Source: Burkholderiales bacterium (GTDB taxonomy: Bacteria; Pseudomonadota; Gammaproteobacteria; Burkholderiales; Burkholderiaceae_D). Taken from it: 6,465 nucleotides of DNA. The notes below the pieces were generated by a model. That model was not told the origin of the DNA. It did no database searches and saw nothing but the letters and a program-made list of their open reading frames with translations. The stretch spans positions 1 through 6,465 of the forward strand of contig JAGWUK010000180.1 of the NCBI GenBank assembly GCA_028868455.1, written 5' to 3'. This document shows, piece after piece, positions 6,323 to 6,465 of the stretch. A program made the translations under genes and the position numbers. Positions within the stretch are counted from its first letter, which is position 1; each line of letters begins with the position of its first letter.

Positions 6323-6465
6323 TTACTTCAGGAACTGCTCATTGCCGACCATACCGATCTTGGTGACACCAAGACGTTGTGCCGAGGCCATGACGGCGGC
6401 GACGGATTTGTACGGCACCACGGCATTCGGACGCAGATGCACTTCCGGCTGGTTCGGGGTGGCCG
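6323..6465 (-). CDS. ExbD/TolR-family biopolymer transport protein (partial, C-terminus only)
   Basis: Only the last 47 codons are inside the window, ending at TAA 6323-6325; the N-terminus, with its single membrane helix, lies beyond the right edge. The visible peptide reads ATPNQPEVHLRPNAVVPYKS, then VAAVMASAQRLGVTKIGMVG and ends NEQFLK. The pattern of a strand 'vhLRpn..VpY', a helix 'sVa.VM..aqr.G' and a closing strand 'kIGmVg' is typical of the periplasmic domain of ExbD and TolR. These proteins form the proton-driven motor with ExbB (or TolQ) that energises TonB (or TolA). The closing strand and the neighbouring TPR gene favour ExbD over TolR, since no tol-pal gene is seen here. It is the last gene of its transcript, as a terminator follows. 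Confidence 0.85.
   Translation of the reverse strand, partial: ATPNQPEVHLRPNAVVPYKSVAAVMASAQRLGVTKIGMVGNEQFLK

Noticed and set aside
6268..6324. 18-codon frame beginning in the TAATG overlap with the exbD-type stop
   Set aside because: The overlap suggests translational coupling, but the peptide is very short, has no recognisable features, and lies directly before a terminator; more likely chance.

Overview
The window looks like chromosomal DNA of a betaproteobacterium, probably Burkholderiales and perhaps Oxalobacteraceae (Herminiimonas/Janthinobacterium-like). This is inferred from protein style and moderate GC, not from a marker gene. It holds five protein genes, two of them cut by the window edges. 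No tRNA, rRNA, CRISPR array, insertion sequence or phage gene is visible.

Left part (1-2577, minus strand): the N-terminal two thirds of a LacI-family repressor, running off the left edge. Upstream of it, in the same direction, lies a complete exported amidohydrolase of the YtcJ-like family 3. The 189-base gap between them holds a good sigma70 promoter for the repressor gene, with inverted repeats in its spacer and at its predicted transcription start. This suggests autoregulation.

Middle (2578-3116): a noncoding divergent region. It carries a 19-base inverted repeat (operator-like) on the amidohydrolase side, and a sigma70 promoter plus a perfect 14-base palindrome on the plus-strand side. 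The latter drives a 536-residue MltD-type lytic murein transglycosylase (3117-4727) with a signal peptide, an SLT catalytic domain and LysM modules. After it come a 12-base-pair hairpin and a perfectly symmetrical bidirectional terminator (4847-4882), shared with the convergent gene on the other side.

Right part (4898-6465, minus strand): the end of an ExbD/TolR-type proton-channel subunit enters from the right edge and is closed by a strong intrinsic terminator. Then comes a separately promoted gene for a 417-residue secreted protein with TPR-like helical repeats. The order exbD then TPR recalls TonB-ExbB-ExbD clusters of other proteobacteria that carry a TPR gene, so the TPR protein may serve an energised outer-membrane process.

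Three products (amidohydrolase, transglycosylase, TPR protein) are predicted to be exported, and ExbD is an inner-membrane protein with a periplasmic C-terminal domain, so the window is mostly about the envelope. I see no clear novel system. The most useful leads are the ExbD-linked TPR protein, the unassigned substrate of the exported amidohydrolase, and the operator-like repeats in the intergenic regions.
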